64,000 nt of DNA, taken from NCBI GenBank assembly GCA_001644045.1, contig LUUF01000115.1:1-64000 (forward strand), given 5' to 3'. Below are positions 36,154 through 45,600 of this stretch, one piece after another (within the stretch, counting starts at the first letter, position 1; the number at the start of each line of letters is the position of its first letter). This DNA comes from Methylomonas methanica. GTDB lineage: Bacteria > Pseudomonadota > Gammaproteobacteria > Methylococcales > Methylomonadaceae. The notes beneath the pieces were generated by a model that saw only the letters and a program-made list of their open reading frames with translations, did no database searches and was not told the DNA's origin. The translations under genes were made by a program, and so were the position numbers.

Positions 36154-37259
36154 AGTACATCGACGAATTTCGTCAGCATGATGTAGCTCAGAAACTGGCG
36201 CAAGTCATTGCCCAAGCCGTTAAGCCCGAAAGGCATTATCGCTTGATGGAATTCTGCGGCGGCCATACTCACGCGATTTTTCGTTACGGCGTACAGGATT
36301 TAATGCCGAGCAATGTCGAGTTTATTCACGGCCCCGGCTGCCCGGTGTGCGTGCTGCCGACCGGACGCATCGACAACGCGATTCAGCTGGTCGAGCAGCA
36401 TGATGTCATTCTTTGCACCTACGCCGATCTGATGCGGGTGCCGGGTGGCGGCAGGCAAAGTCTGCTCAAAGCCAAAGCGGCCGATGGCGATATTCGCATG
36501 GTTTATTCCACTCAGGATGCTCTGAAAATTGCCCGGGACAATCCGGATCGGCAAGTCGTGTTTTTCGCGATAGGCTTTGAAACCACCACTCCGCCGACAG
36601 CGGTGGCGATCAAACAGGCGCAAAGCGAAGGGCTGGGCAACTTTTCGGTGTTTTGCAACCACGTGTTAACCCCGGCAGCGATGCGGGCTATCCTGGACGC
36701 ACCGGAACCGGTCTCGATAGATGGTTTTCTCGGGCCATCGCATGTCAGCAGCGTGATCGGTAGCAAACCCTACGAGACCTTCTCTGAACAATACGCCAAA
36801 CCCATCGTTATCGCCGGTTTCGAGCCGCTGGATGTGATGCAATCGGCGTTGATGCTGATTCGGCAACTCAACGACGGCCGGCATGAAGTGGAAAACGAAT
36901 ACAGCCGCGCGGTGACGCGCGACGGCAACGTCAAAGCGCAAGCCTTGATGGCGGAAGTGTTTGAGCTGCGTCCGCAATTTGAATGGCGCGGCCTGGGACT
37001 GATTCCGAATAGCGCATTGAAGTTACAAGCCGGGTTTGCCTACTTCGACGCCGAACAGCGCTTCGAGATGCCGGCTATCAAAGCCAACGATGTGAAGGGC
37101 TGCGAGTGTCCGGCCATCCTGCGCGGCGCGAAAAAACCGCAAGATTGTAAGTTGCTGGGCACGGTCTGCACCCCGGAAAATCCGATGGGCTCGTGTATGG
37201 TGTCGTCGGAAGGGGCTTGTGCCGCGTACTGGAGTTATGGGCGGCTGCGGCAAGGCTAG
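36150..37259 (+). CDS. hypD: Hydrogenase maturation protein HypD
   Basis: The 369-residue iron-sulfur protein holds the iron as CN and CO are added. Motifs include MEFCGGHTHAIFRYG, HGPGCPVCVLP with the redox pair, GFETTTPPTA, and the C-terminal 4Fe-4S cysteines in CECPAILRG, CTPENPMGSC and EGACAAYW. It closes the hoxK-hypD gene run. A palindromic repeat follows, then a cytochrome c on the other strand. Confidence 0.97.
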   Translation: MKYIDEFRQHDVAQKLAQVIAQAVKPERHYRLMEFCGGHTHAIFRYGVQDLMPSNVEFIHGPGCPVCVLPTGRIDNAIQLVEQHDVILCTYADLMRVPGGGRQSLLKAKAADGDIRMVYSTQDALKIARDNPDRQVVFFAIGFETTTPPTAVAIKQAQSEGLGNFSVFCNHVLTPAAMRAILDAPEPVSIDGFLGPSHVSSVIGSKPYETFSEQYAKPIVIAGFEPLDVMQSALMLIRQLNDGRHEVENEYSRAVTRDGNVKAQALMAEVFELRPQFEWRGLGLIPNSALKLQAGFAYFDAEQRFEMPAIKANDVKGCECPAILRGAKKPQDCKLLGTVCTPENPMGSCMVSSEGACAAYWSYGRLRQG

Positions 37260-37275
37260 GGGGCGTTTTTTAGAA

Positions 37276-37305
37276 AAGGTGGGCACCGTAAGAAGTGCCC
37301 ACCTT
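37276..37305. repeat. Palindromic repeat after hypD, likely acting as terminator
   Basis: An 11-base perfect inverted repeat (AAGGTGGGCAC at 37276 and GTGCCCACCTT at 37295) has an 8-base loop. It shares its GTGGGCAC core with the repeat at 29244-29313. It lies between convergent hypD and the cytochrome c gene and could end both transcripts, though no long T run follows. Confidence 0.75.
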
Positions 37306-37343
37306 GATCACCCTAGTTTTATGGCGGGGTGAGTGAACTGGGC

Positions 37344-37601
37344 TTATTTATAGATTTCCGCGGCAGCGGCTTTTAACTTCGCGTCATTGCCCTGCATAGG
37401 TTTCATCATATCGTTTTTAGAGGCTTTAGCCCCCGCGACTAAATCATCGGCGGTTTTGAATTTGGCTTTTAAGGCGTCGACCGCCGGAGCCACCGAGCCG
37501 TTATGGCAACCTTTACAGGTATCCGCTTCGCCGGCCGTAGACAGGGATGGTGTTAAGGCGACGGTAGCGACTGCCAACATTGCAAATAGTTGATTTTTCA
37601 T
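37344..37601 (-). CDS. Small periplasmic cytochrome c
   Basis: The 85-residue protein has a signal peptide (LFAMLAVATVALTPSLSTAG), one heme site CKGCH at residues 29-33 and a Met-containing MMKPMQGNDAKLKAAAAEIY tail that can give the sixth ligand. It is a minimal class I cytochrome c. It sits on the strand opposite the hydrogenase genes, between hypD and hypE. A role in electron flow from H2 oxidation or methanotrophic respiration is possible but not shown. Confidence 0.9.
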   Translation of the reverse strand: MKNQLFAMLAVATVALTPSLSTAGEADTCKGCHNGSVAPAVDALKAKFKTADDLVAGAKASKNDMMKPMQGNDAKLKAAAAEIYK

Positions 37602-37824
37602 TGTAAGTTTCCTCGTGGTTTTAATTATTGTATTTACCGGAATCGCTTCAACACTTTATGAAAGGTGTGTCATGCGCAAACCGATGGCGCGGATGGATTT
37701 AATCATCGGCGGAAGTTTTCTAACACAGCATGAAATTCGAAGCAAACTCTGTGAGGGATTTGATTAGCAGCAATGTTTTGCAGGGGTGAGCGTGCTGCAC
37801 ACATAAATTTAAGCTCTCCTGCCA

Positions 37825-38898
37825 ATGAATTCATTAAATTTTGAGACAAAACCAGTGTCTGAGCGTTACGCAACCCCTTTAAATCTAAAATCCGGCCACG
37901 TCGATCTCAGCCACGGCAGTGGTGGTCGAGCAATGGCGCAATTGATTGATGAACTGTTCATCAAGCATTTTGATAACGATTTGCTGCGTCAGCATAACGA
38001 TCAGGCTTTATTCAACGTGCCGGCCGGACGCTTGGCGATCAGCACCGATGGGCACGTGATTTCCCCGCTGTTTTTTCCGGGTGGCGACATCGGTTCCTTG
38101 GCGGTGCATGGTACGCTGAACGATGTGGCCATGTCCGGTGCTAAGCCCTTGTACCTGGCGGCGGGTTTTATCCTGGAAGAAGGCTTGCCGCTGGCCGATC
38201 TGGAACGCATCGTCATCAGCATGGCCGCCGCCGCCAAGGCCGCCGGCACGCCGATCGTCACCGGCGATACCAAAGTGGTGGAGCGCGGCAAGGGCGACGG
38301 CGTGTTCATCACCACGACCGGCGTCGGCGTGGTGCCGGAGGGTGTGAATATCTCCGGCGATCAAGCTAGGCCCGGACACGCGATTTTGGTCAGTGGCTCG
38401 ATAGGCGACCACGGCGTGGCGATCATGGCCAGTAGAGAGAATCTGCAATTTCAGACCAGCATCGTTTCCGATTCCGCCGCTTTACACGGCTTGGTAGCCG
38501 ATTTGGTGGCAACAGCGCCGTCGGCCTTACGTTGCTTGCGCGACCCGACGCGCGGCGGGCTGGCGACAGCTCTGAACGAGTTAGCCAAACAATCCTGCGT
38601 GGGTATGGTGATAGACGAAGCCAAGATTCTGGTCAAGGCCGAAGTTAAAGCCGCCTGCGAAATCCTCGGGCTCGATCCTTTGTATGTCGCCAACGAAGGC
38701 AAATTGGTCTGCATCTGCGATGCAGATGCAGCCGAGGAATTGCTGGCGGCGATGCGGCGGCATCCGCTGGGCCGCGACGCTGCGATCATCGGCCAAGTCA
38801 TAGAAGACCCGCACGGCTTCGTGCAAATGACCACGGCTTTCGGCGGGCGGCGCATCGTCGATTGGCCGGTCGGCGAGCAGTTACCGCGCATTTGCTGA
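37825..38898 (+). CDS. hypE: Carbamoyl-phosphate-derived cyanide synthase HypE
   Basis: The 357-residue protein belongs to the PurM/SelD-like ATPase family. HypE dehydrates the carbamoyl group placed by HypF on its C-terminal cysteine to make the cyanide ligand; here the end is PRIC with that Cys. Other motifs are LSHGSGGRAMAQLI, DGHVISPLFFPGGDIG, GDTKVVERGKGDG and RDPTRGGLATALNELA. An extra N-terminal stretch of about 24 residues precedes the family core. The stop overlaps the start of hypF by one base. Confidence 0.97.
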   Translation: MNSLNFETKPVSERYATPLNLKSGHVDLSHGSGGRAMAQLIDELFIKHFDNDLLRQHNDQALFNVPAGRLAISTDGHVISPLFFPGGDIGSLAVHGTLNDVAMSGAKPLYLAAGFILEEGLPLADLERIVISMAAAAKAAGTPIVTGDTKVVERGKGDGVFITTTGVGVVPEGVNISGDQARPGHAILVSGSIGDHGVAIMASRENLQFQTSIVSDSAALHGLVADLVATAPSALRCLRDPTRGGLATALNELAKQSCVGMVIDEAKILVKAEVKAACEILGLDPLYVANEGKLVCICDADAAEELLAAMRRHPLGRDAAIIGQVIEDPHGFVQMTTAFGGRRIVDWPVGEQLPRIC

Positions 38899-41333
38899 TG
38901 CCCGGTAAGGCGATCCGCGCCCGCGGCGTGGTGCAGGGCGTCGGCTTTCGGCCGGCGATCTGGCATCTGGCCCGGCAGCATGGGGTGACCGGATCGGTGT
39001 GGAACGACGGCGAAGGGGTGATGGTTCATGCTTTCGGCGCCGAGCAGGATCTGGTCGACTTTGTTGCCCAAATTCCGCTACGGCTGCCGCCTCTCGCTCG
39101 TTTGGACGCCTTGGAAGTCGAAGAATTGGCCGGCTCCGTGCCCAGCGAATTTCAAATTGTCGCCAGCCGCCACAATGGCATCGATACGCCCATTGCCGCC
39201 GACGCGGCGACTTGCCCTGATTGTCTGGCCGAGATCGCCGACCCGCGCAATCGCCGTTACCGTTACCCGTTTACCAACTGTACCCATTGCGGCCCGCGTC
39301 TGTCCATCGTACAAAGCGTGCCTTACGACCGGCAAAACACCAGCATGGTGGCGTTTCCCATGTGTTCGCAGTGTCAGCAGGAATACGACGATCCGGCTGA
39401 CCGGCGCTTTCACGCCCAGGCTAATTGTTGTCCGATATGCGGGCCGAGATTGTGGCTGGCAGATGCGCCGGGCAACATCACTCCTACATTGTGCGAAGTG
39501 GTAGCAAATCAGGTAGGGGCGAATTCATTCGCCCCGTTGCCCGATTCAGGGCGAATGAATTTGCCCCTACATGGCGAGCATTCTGTTAGTGATACTGATG
39601 ATAAAACGTCCGGGTTTACTGCGGTAGTTTTCGCCGCCAGCCTGATCCGCAAAGGCCTGATTGTCGCGATCAAAGGGCTGGGCGGCTTTCATCTGGCTTG
39701 CGATGCGAGTAATGCCGAGGCTGTCGATAAGCTCAGACAGCGTAAGCGTCGTTATGCCAAACCGTTTGCGTTGATGGCTAGGGATACGACCATGGTAAGC
39801 CGTTATGCGTCGATCAGCCCTCTGGAATTATCAGCGCTGCAAGGTCGCGCCGCGCCTATCGTATTGTTGCCAGCGCAAGGCGAATTACTGGCGTCAGGCA
39901 TCTCGCCTGATGACGACAAATTTGGGTTTATGTTGCCTTACACGCCCTTGCATACCTTGCTGATGCAAGAGCTGGATGCGCCTATCGTGTTGACCTCAGG
40001 CAATATCAGCGATGAACCGCAATGCACCGATAACGCCGAAGCGTTGGAAAAACTGGCGGGCATTGCTGATTATTGGTTGCTGCACGACCGCGATATCGTC
40101 AACCGCCTGGATGATTCCGTAGTGCGATTGATGGACGGCCAGATGCGCATGCTGCGCCGGGCGCGCGGCTATAGCCCGGTGGTTTTGAGGTTGCCTAAGG
40201 GTTTTGCAGAGTCGGGCAACATTCTGGCGATGGGCGCGGAGTTGAAAAACAGTTTCTGTTTACTGAAAAACGGCCGGGCTATCGTCAGTCAGCACATCGG
40301 CGATTTGGAAAACGCTGCCGTGCAACAGGACTACCGGCACGCCATCGATTTGTACAAAAAACTTAACGACTTTCGGCCGGTCAAGATTGCGGTAGATAAG
40401 CATCCCGGCTATTTATCGACCCAATACGGTCAGACTTTGGCGGTGACTGAAGCGGCCGAATTAGTCAGCATCCAGCATCATCATGCCCATCTGGCGGCTT
40501 GTCTGGCCGAACATGGTGTTGGATTGGACGCGCCGCCGGTATTGGCGGCGATCTTCGATGGCCTGGGCATGGGCGAAAATAGCGAATTATGGGGCGGCGA
40601 GTTTTTGCTCGGCGATTACCGTAGTTACACCCGGCTTGGACATTTTCAGCCCATCGCCTTGCCCGGCGGCGCGAAGGCAATGCGCGAACCCTGGCGCAAC
40701 GCCTATGCGCAACTGCGGCATTATTTCGACTGGCAGGCTTTACAGCGCGATTATGCGGACTTGGAAATCATGCGGTTGTTGGCCGGCAAACCGTTGGCGA
40801 CGCTGGACACGATGCTGGCAAAAAATCTCAACTCACCGCTGAGCAGTTCCTGCGGACGCTGGTTCGACGCTTTCGCGGCCGCATTAGGTTTAAATGCGGA
40901 ACGAGTCGATTATGAAGGCCAGGCGGCGATAGCTTTGGAGGTTTTGGCCGCGCCGTTGATTGCCGAAGAACGGCCTTACCCGCAGGCTTGGTCTATGGGT
41001 CGGAGCCGCGATTTGGCAGTGTTAAGCTGGCAAGGCCTCTGGCAAGCGGTGCTGAATGATCTGCCCAGCGGCGCCGATAAAGCCCGCATCGCAGTCCGCA
41101 TTCACCAAAGCCTGGCCGCCGCGACCGTCGACGTGTTGAATGGCTTGAGTCGCCAAACCGGCGCGAATAGCATCGTCTTAAGCGGCGGGGTATTTCAAAA
41201 TCGCTTGTTGCTGGAAGCTGTGAGCGAGCAATTGCGGCAACACGGTAAAACCGTGCTATCACCGCAACGCTATCCGATGAACGACGGCGGCTTGGCTCTG
41301 GGGCAGGCTGCAATAGCTGCTGCGTTACGCTAG
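38898..41333 (+). CDS. hypF: Carbamoyltransferase HypF
   Basis: The 811-residue enzyme transfers carbamoyl from carbamoyl phosphate to HypE. Domains in order are acylphosphatase (RARGVVQGVGFRPAIW), two zinc-finger pairs (CPDCLAEI, CTHCGPR; CSQCQQEY, CCPICGPR), a YrdC-like domain (GLGGFHLACDA onward) and a Kae1-like domain with metal-binding QHHHAHLAACLAEHG. ATG 38898 overlaps the hypE stop. It is longer than usual (about 750) because a 58-base palindromic repeat is read in frame near residues 205-224, between the zinc fingers and the YrdC domain. Confidence 0.96.
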   Translation: MPGKAIRARGVVQGVGFRPAIWHLARQHGVTGSVWNDGEGVMVHAFGAEQDLVDFVAQIPLRLPPLARLDALEVEELAGSVPSEFQIVASRHNGIDTPIAADAATCPDCLAEIADPRNRRYRYPFTNCTHCGPRLSIVQSVPYDRQNTSMVAFPMCSQCQQEYDDPADRRFHAQANCCPICGPRLWLADAPGNITPTLCEVVANQVGANSFAPLPDSGRMNLPLHGEHSVSDTDDKTSGFTAVVFAASLIRKGLIVAIKGLGGFHLACDASNAEAVDKLRQRKRRYAKPFALMARDTTMVSRYASISPLELSALQGRAAPIVLLPAQGELLASGISPDDDKFGFMLPYTPLHTLLMQELDAPIVLTSGNISDEPQCTDNAEALEKLAGIADYWLLHDRDIVNRLDDSVVRLMDGQMRMLRRARGYSPVVLRLPKGFAESGNILAMGAELKNSFCLLKNGRAIVSQHIGDLENAAVQQDYRHAIDLYKKLNDFRPVKIAVDKHPGYLSTQYGQTLAVTEAAELVSIQHHHAHLAACLAEHGVGLDAPPVLAAIFDGLGMGENSELWGGEFLLGDYRSYTRLGHFQPIALPGGAKAMREPWRNAYAQLRHYFDWQALQRDYADLEIMRLLAGKPLATLDTMLAKNLNSPLSSSCGRWFDAFAAALGLNAERVDYEGQAAIALEVLAAPLIAEERPYPQAWSMGRSRDLAVLSWQGLWQAVLNDLPSGADKARIAVRIHQSLAAATVDVLNGLSRQTGANSIVLSGGVFQNRLLLEAVSEQLRQHGKTVLSPQRYPMNDGGLALGQAAIAAALR
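39513..39570. repeat. Palindromic repeat embedded in hypF
   Basis: GTAGGGGCGAATTCATTCGCCC and its near-complement ending at 39570 form a stem of about 22 pairs with a short loop. The arrangement is typical of intergenic REP-like elements, yet here it is inside a coding sequence and stays open. It encodes a low-complexity linker (VGANSFAPLPDSGRMNLPL). Confidence 0.85.
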
Positions 41334-41354
41334 TATCTGGATTGTTATGTCTAA

Positions 41355-41382
41355 TTATTTGTACTAATATGCGTACAAATAA
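41355..41382. promoter_or_regulatory. Palindromic operator upstream of yefM
   Basis: A 10-base perfect inverted repeat (TTATTTGTAC at 41355 and GTACAAATAA at 41373) is separated by eight bases and lies 17 bases before the antitoxin start. E. coli YefM binds palindromes centred on TGTACA, and each arm here carries TTGTAC. The site probably mediates autorepression by the YefM-YoeB complex. Confidence 0.65.
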
Positions 41383-41398
41383 ATCCTTGGAGGCCAAT

Positions 41399-41665
41399 AT
41401 GGACGCAATCAATTACAGCTATACCCGTCAGCATTTTGCCGAAGTGATGGACAAGGTCAACGGCGATCACGCACCTATCCTGGTGACTCGGCAAAAAGGC
41501 AAACCGGTGGTGATTATCTCTCTAGATGAATACAACTCGCTGGAGGAAACCGCTTACTTGCTGCGCAGCCCCAATAACGCCAAGCGCTTATTATCGGCGT
41601 TGGAGCAGGTGCGCAAAGGGGGCAGTCAGGAACGCAGCCTGATTGAAGCCGAAGATGCCGATTAA
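41399..41665 (+). CDS. yefM: YefM-type antitoxin
   Basis: The 88-residue Phd/YefM antitoxin (DAINYSYTRQHFAEVMDKVN, PVVIISLDEYNSLEETAYLL, then a disordered C-terminal NAKRLLSALEQVRKG that wraps the toxin) binds DNA with its N-terminal part. ATG 41399 follows GGAGG. Its stop lies inside the start of yoeB, and the upstream palindrome is its likely operator. Confidence 0.94.
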   Translation: MDAINYSYTRQHFAEVMDKVNGDHAPILVTRQKGKPVVIISLDEYNSLEETAYLLRSPNNAKRLLSALEQVRKGGSQERSLIEAEDAD

Positions 41666-41909
41666 GTTTGCCGACGAAGCTTGGGAAGATTATCTGTACT
41701 GGCAACAGACTGACAAGCGTATGTTGAAACGCATCAATACTTTGTTAAAAGACATTCAACGCCAACCATTCGAGGGTTTAGGCAAGCCCGAACCATTAAA
41801 GCATGGGCTGACGGGGTTATGGTCGCGGCGGATCGACGAGGAGCATCGGTTGGTTTATGAAATGCAAGACGGCTGCATTGCTATAGTGCAGTGTCGGTAT
41901 CATTACTAA
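41655..41909 (+). CDS. yoeB: YoeB mRNA-interferase toxin
   Basis: The 84-residue toxin is close to E. coli YoeB over its full length: WEDYLYWQQTDKRMLKRIN, PFEGLGKPEPLKH, LWSRRIDEEHRLVYEM and the C-terminal CRYHY with catalytic His and Tyr. It cleaves mRNA in the ribosomal A site. ATG 41655 gives the family N-terminus and overlaps yefM by 11 bases. All key residues (E, R, H, Y) are present, so it should be active. Confidence 0.95.
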   Translation: MPIKFADEAWEDYLYWQQTDKRMLKRINTLLKDIQRQPFEGLGKPEPLKHGLTGLWSRRIDEEHRLVYEMQDGCIAIVQCRYHY

Positions 41910-41926
41910 GACGGAATATTCACGTA

Positions 41927-42601
41927 GTGAAACTAAATGATCTTATCAAGCGAGTAGACGAATTACTGGAGCACGGCAGAATTGTTCTACTAACTAAATC
42001 CGCAGACGATAGTCACCCCCATTTCGTGTCGGTAAATTCAGCACCAATGGCTGGTTTTCGATCTGCGAGTCTTTCCTTTATTGATCGAGTATACGGGTCT
42101 GAACACCCCTACTACATTGAGTTTACGATGAAGGCAAAAGGGAATTTCGTCGACAATGCTGAGAGAGGCATTGCAATTTTGAATGCCATACGCGCAGAGA
42201 TCGCCGGTGGCTGGCTCATCAGTTTTAAAGGTTTGGTGACCTCTGAATTATTCTCGGATTTTTTGGAGATGGCTGAACATTTGCTCGAGAATGGTTATAA
42301 GGATCCGGCTGCAGTAATGATAGGCTCAGTACTGGAAGAACATCTTCGGCAACTTTGTTTGAAGCATGCGATTGAAATCGAGGAAGAGAAGAATGGTCGA
42401 ATGTTTCCGCGAAAGGCTGATCGATTGAATGCCGATCTTGCGAGAACCGAGGTATATACAAAGCTGGACCAGAAACTGATAACTGCGTGGCTTGATTTAC
42501 GAAATAAAGCGGCTCACGGTAAATATTCTGAATACACTAATGAGCAGGTAAGGCAGTTTTTAAGCGGTATTACCGATTTTATCGTTCGGATATCGCTCTG
42601 A
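41927..42601 (+). CDS. HEPN-motif protein next to YefM-YoeB
   Basis: The protein of about 224 residues was not recognised as a named family. Near the C-terminus it has DLRNKAAHGKY, which fits the HEPN Rx4-6H motif of RNases in toxin and defence systems. An acidic helix comes before it (PAAVMIGSVLEEHLRQLCLK). The N-terminal half is an alpha/beta domain. GTG 41927 is the preferred start; an earlier GTG lies inside yoeB. The gene looks more A/T-rich than its neighbours, which may indicate transfer. It could be a defence gene; that is inference. Confidence 0.6.
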   Translation: MKLNDLIKRVDELLEHGRIVLLTKSADDSHPHFVSVNSAPMAGFRSASLSFIDRVYGSEHPYYIEFTMKAKGNFVDNAERGIAILNAIRAEIAGGWLISFKGLVTSELFSDFLEMAEHLLENGYKDPAAVMIGSVLEEHLRQLCLKHAIEIEEEKNGRMFPRKADRLNADLARTEVYTKLDQKLITAWLDLRNKAAHGKYSEYTNEQVRQFLSGITDFIVRISL

Positions 42602-42640
42602 GCTTTTTGATTTTGGCTAACAAATAAATAATTTCTCCCG

Positions 42641-45600
42641 CTAAACCTGCTTCTCAAATACCACCTCAAACTTGCCGTAACGCTGCAAAATCGCCGGCAA
42701 CAACAATAAATTCAACACGGTCGAAGAGGCCAAGCCGCCGATGATGATGGCCGCCATCGGTCCCATGATTTCCCGGCCCGGATTGTCGCTGCCTATCGCG
42801 ATCGGCAGCATGGCCAGCGCGGTGACCAGCGCGGTCATCAGGATGGCCGGCAGGCGTTCCTGAGCCCCGCGAATCAAGGTTTCAATGGACCAATCCTGGC
42901 CTTCCAGTTCGATCAAATGCTGATAATGCGAGATCAGCATGATGCAGTTGCGCACGGTGATGCCGAACAGCGTGATAAAGCCGACGAAGGAGCCCACCGA
43001 CAGCGTGGCGTCGGTGATCACGACCGCGGCGACGCCGCCCAATAAGGCAAAAGGCAGATTCAGCAAAGTCAGTAGCATATGCCGCAAGCTACCCAAGGCG
43101 ATAAACACGAAAATCAGCACGCCGGCACCGGCTAACACAGCGTGGATGATCAGCGTTTCCCGAGCCTTGGCTTGTTCCAGCGCCGCGCCGATAAATTCCG
43201 GATAGCTGCCGTCGCGCCAGCTGATCTCGTTTTGCACCCGTTGTTTCAGTTCAGTCATGAAGGCGTCCATATCGCGATCTTCAACCTTGCAAGTGACGGT
43301 CTGGATGCGTTGCGCGCCTTGATGCAGGATGTTGTAGCGGCCTTCGCCGTGGCGAATTTCGGCCACTTCGCCGAGCAGCACTCGCTGGCCTTCGCTATTT
43401 TTTAGCGGCAGTTGAGCTAAATAATCGGGTTGACTGCGCCATTCCGGCGCCAGTGCCACCGCGACATTGAAAATCCGGTTGCCTTGCAGATTCTTGCCGA
43501 CGATGCGGCCTTCGTAAGCGGTCTGCAGCGCGCTCATCACTTGTGCCGGGCTGATGCCGCGAAACTTTAACTGCTCCAGATTAAGTTCGACTTGCAGCAA
43601 GGCCGTGGCCGGCGGCGAGCGCAGTTGCACATCTTCCGCGCCGGGGATAGTGTTGACCAGCGCGGCGAGCTGTTGGGCTTTACGGTCCAGTTCGGCCAGA
43701 TCGTTGCCGTAGATATTCACCACCACCGGCGCGGTGTAGCCGGAAATGGTCTCGTCGACTCGTTCGGTCAAAAAGGTATTGGCTTCGAAATTGATGCCGG
43801 GGAATTGCTCTAACACCTCGCGCAAATTGTCCAGCACTTGTTGCTGATCCTGCCCGGACAAGGGCTTTAGCCGCACTTCGTATTCGCTGTAATGGCTGCC
43901 GTAGGTATCGGCGCCGCGCTCGGCGCGGCCGGCCCATTGCGATACCGATTCCACGCCGTCGATAGCCATAATTTGCTCGGTCAATAGACTGCCGACGCGA
44001 ATCGATTCCTGCAAGGAAGTGCCCGGCATGCTGGCGGTGTGCACGATGAAATGGCCTTCGCGTAATTCCGGCAGAAATTTATGATCCAAACGCAGAAACG
44101 CGGCAATACCGATCAGGCAGGCAAATACGCCTACCACTACCACGGTTTTAAAATGTCTGATAGCCCAGAGCAATTGACTGGCGTATAGCGGCTTAAGCCG
44201 TCGCAACACGGGTGGGTCGATGTCGTCCGGTAGCTTGTTACGAAATAGCAAATGGCACAGCGCTGGCGTCAGCGTCAGCGCCACCAGCAGCGACATCAAA
44301 ATCGCCAGAATATAGGATACGCCCAGCGGCGCGAACAGCCGGCCGCTGACACCATCAAGTGTTAGTAGCGGCACAAACACCAACGCGACGATGAAGCTGG
44401 CGTAAACCACCGAACTGCGCACCTCCAGCGAGGCGTGGTAAATCACCGTTTCGGCGCTATCCGGGAAGATTTTCAAGCGGTTTTCGCGCAGGCGTCTAAA
44501 GATATTTTCGGTGTCGATGATCGCGTCGTCCACCACCTCGCCCAGCGCAATCGCCAACCCGCCCAACACCATGATATTTAAGTTGACGCCGCATTCCAGC
44601 AGGACCAGTGCGGCGGTCAGCAGCGACAACGGAATCGCGGTGGCGGCGATAAAGGCGCTGCGCAGATTGAATAAAAACACGTACAGCACCGCCAGCACGA
44701 ATAGGCCGCCGATCAGTAAATGTCCGGATAGATTATGTACGGAGGTTTCGATGTAATCGGCCGGCCGGAATAAATGCGAGTAGAAGTCCACGGACTGCTG
44801 CTTGAAAATCGGTTGAAACTCCTCAAGTACGGCTTCGACCTGCCGTGACACCGACAAGGTGTTGGCGCCGTATTGGCCGATCACCATCATCACGATGCCG
44901 GGCTTGCCCATGATTTGCGCAGCGCCTATGGGCGGCTCGGGGCCATAGCTAATTTGCGCGACATCGCCCAAGGTCACGTTCATGCCGTCCTGGCGTTTGA
45001 CGATCAGTTGCTTGAATTGCTTGGGGTTGGCCGGCTGGCCGCTGATTTGTAAGGTAAAACGCTGGTTGGTGTTTTCGATGAAGCCGGCGCCGTTCATTTC
45101 CGCCGCGCCGGCTGCTGCGTTGACGATGTCGTCTATCGACAGATTAAAACGTTGCAGGGCCGCCGGTTGCAATTGTACTTGCAGTTGTTGAATGTCCCCG
45201 CCGAACACATTCACGTCGGCCACTCCCGGCACCGCCAGCAGGCGAGGGACTAACGTCCAATCCACCAGGCTGCGCAGTTCCATCAGGGTCTTGCTGTCGG
45301 AGTGCATGCCTATCGTCAATACCGTGGCCGACGAGGACGACAGCGGCACCGCTACCGGCATGCCAATACCGGCCGGTAAGCGTTGACTCAGGCTGTTCAA
45401 ACGCTCGCTGACCAATTGTCGATTACGGTAGACGTCGCTGTTTTCGTTAAACGTGGCAGTGACGATGGATAAACCCTGGATTGACTGTGAGCGTAGTGTT
45501 TGCAAACCAATCAGACCGCTGATGCTATTCTCGATTTGCTGGGTGACCAGTACTTCCACTTGCTCGGCCGCCAATCCGGGCGCTTCAGTCTGGATGATGA

